From the NCBI RefSeq assembly GCF_949628215.1, contig NC_134278.1:44473191-44537190 (forward strand): 64,000 nt of DNA, written 5' to 3'. This DNA comes from Phalacrocorax aristotelis (Eukaryota > Chordata > Aves > Suliformes > Phalacrocoracidae). Shown in pieces: positions 62,645 to 64,000 of the stretch. Position numbers and translations under genes: made by a program. The notes beneath the pieces were generated by a model that saw only the letters and a list, made by a program, of their open reading frames with translations, made no database searches and was not told the origin of the DNA. Within the stretch, counting starts at the first letter, position 1; every line of letters begins with the position of its first letter.

Positions 62645-64000
62645 GGAGCAAGGCTCCCCTCCCTGAGCAGAAATAAGCCCTTCCTGCACCCACTGTGTTA
62701 CAGCCTCTACCTCTTCCCCACCTAAAGCCACACCAAGAGGGACTCAAACTTTTCTATGCTGTGTGCTCACAAAGGAAATCAATGGTGTGGAGGAATTATG
62801 CAACTAAAATAAGATCCAGTTTCCTGCTTTTGGGGGGCATGGAGACAGCTAAGCTAGACTGCTACCTAACATTCAATTTCCCCTTCACCTTAAGAGGGAT
62901 GCAAATCCACATCCCCACTTTAAGAGGAGAGATCATCAAGCCTATGGCATCCTTTAGGTGACAGTGCTGTGCTGCAAACACCAGAGACCGAGACAGAAGG
63001 CAATCGGTTGTGGCATGCATGCAATGTACAACTCCCAGCAGACCTGTCCACACAGCGGCTCAACACGGTTCTGGCCATCCAGGCCTACAGTGCTCTGCCC
63101 CTATTTTGTACCCAACATCTGTCCTGGGAAGAGTCAAAACTGCTTGAGTCACAAACCACACTGTGCTGATTTTCCTGGGAACAAAGCCCTGTGCAATTAA
63201 TAACAGGGCATACTTTAGTTCAGAGAAAAAGCTCTGAAGACTCCACCTTTATCTCTTTTTCCCTCTGCCAACACAGGCAATTATAATCAGCTCTGCACTC
63301 CCAGCTGCACCCAACTTGCTGGTGCTGTAGTCCTTTCTGCAGAGCCCCAATCTGTCTCACATAAGCAGAGCTCCCAGCTGCGACTTCACATTCAGGCTTT
63401 GAGTTACAGCAACCCCTGGCAGGAGCAAATCTAGCTTTCACCAGCACCATTTGCAGCTCATCAGCAGTGGGACCCCTTATTCCGTGGGTAAACCCAGCTC
63501 ACAGGTGTGGCTGCCACTGGCTGACTATTTCAAAGGTAGGGATTCCTCCAGGCATGCTACCATCTCCCTCAGCTTTCTAAAATGTAGTGGCCGAGAGCCT
63601 CAGTCCTACAAGACACCATGTGTTTTCCATTACTGTACAAGGAATCCTTATAGAAGATTATGGCATCTATCCTGCCACCAGTCGCTTCTCTCCTAGGTAA
63701 TACAGCAGCACTACTCCCATCAGGGGCCAAAACATCTCACCTAAAGACAGAGCTTCAGCAATTGAAGTAACCCACGCCCAAAGGGGATTTTGCACAACTG
63801 TCACGGAAGAACCACCTTGGTGGATTTATTTTCTGGCAGCAGACACATCAAACCCTGCTCCACCCCACAGAACCGCAGGAGCTCCGGCAGTGTGCTCCCT
63901 CCAGCACACTGTATACCCACTGTCACCTTGTATAAATCTCAGCCTCAGTTTCAGACCAAGAAAACTAATGTTAAGTTTGCAAGAGAAATTAATCCATGTT
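62645..64000. other. Non-coding stretch to the window edge
   Basis: Somewhat less AT-rich than the preceding DNA, but no exon, RNA gene or named repeat is recognised. A small inverted repeat with 9-bp arms (63888-63896 and 63903-63911) is present. If bird gene order follows human, NDUFAF4 should lie further right; none of its exons was recognisable here. Confidence 0.5.

Noticed and set aside
63888-63911. 9-bp inverted repeat with 6-base loop
   Set aside because: Arms of this length are expected by chance in a window of this size.
1-64000. An endogenous retrovirus or LTR element
   Set aside because: I looked for paired long terminal repeats and gag, pol or env-like frames and saw none. All reverse-transcriptase-like sequence present is CR1.
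1-64000. A bacterial-style system, CRISPR array or gene cluster
   Set aside because: The window has vertebrate features throughout: CR1 LINEs, a CpG island and an intron-rich layout. No regularly spaced repeats are present.

Overview
This window looks like a piece of a bird genome. Several CR1 LINE fragments of the avian type are spread through AT-rich, intron-like DNA. There is one CpG-island promoter, and no operon-like gene packing. I see one protein-coding gene that I am confident of: GPR63, an orphan class A G-protein-coupled receptor. It is encoded on the minus strand by a single intact 419-codon exon at 13702-14961.

Layout from left to right. Positions 1-13.7 kb are non-coding: a CR1 fragment at 3.3-3.9 kb, a probable tRNA-derived SINE head at 5.8 kb, a notable 57-nt hairpin at 11.83-11.89 kb, and the unresolved 3' end of GPR63. 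At 13.7-15.1 kb lies the GPR63 coding exon with a short leader that carries four upstream ORFs and begins at a strong splice acceptor (15106-15107). From 15.1 to about 40.9 kb is the probable GPR63 first intron. It contains CR1 copies, including one CR1 inserted inside another at 35.56-36.54 kb, an A/C-rich tract at 26.56 kb and a perfect short hairpin at 26.45 kb. At 40.2-41.56 kb is a dense CpG island, the likely GPR63 promoter. It has a good minus-strand splice donor at 40909/40910, a GGA-repeat tract and a 24-bp alternating purine-pyrimidine tract.

From 41.6 to 64 kb I find no convincing gene. This part holds CR1 fragments of clearly different ages: old, L3-like remnants near 48.1 and 51.5 kb, an old copy near 58.9 kb, and less diverged copies at 56.3 and 62.0 kb. 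From recalled human gene order, NDUFAF4 would be expected next on this side, but I could not recognise any of its exons.

No rRNA, tRNA gene, CRISPR array, bacterial-style system or recognisable endogenous retrovirus was seen. The most unusual unexplained signal is the 11.83 kb hairpin. It pairs over 19 consecutive positions only if transcribed from the minus strand, which is the GPR63 sense strand. All calls come from reading the sequence and recalling families; no search or alignment was run.
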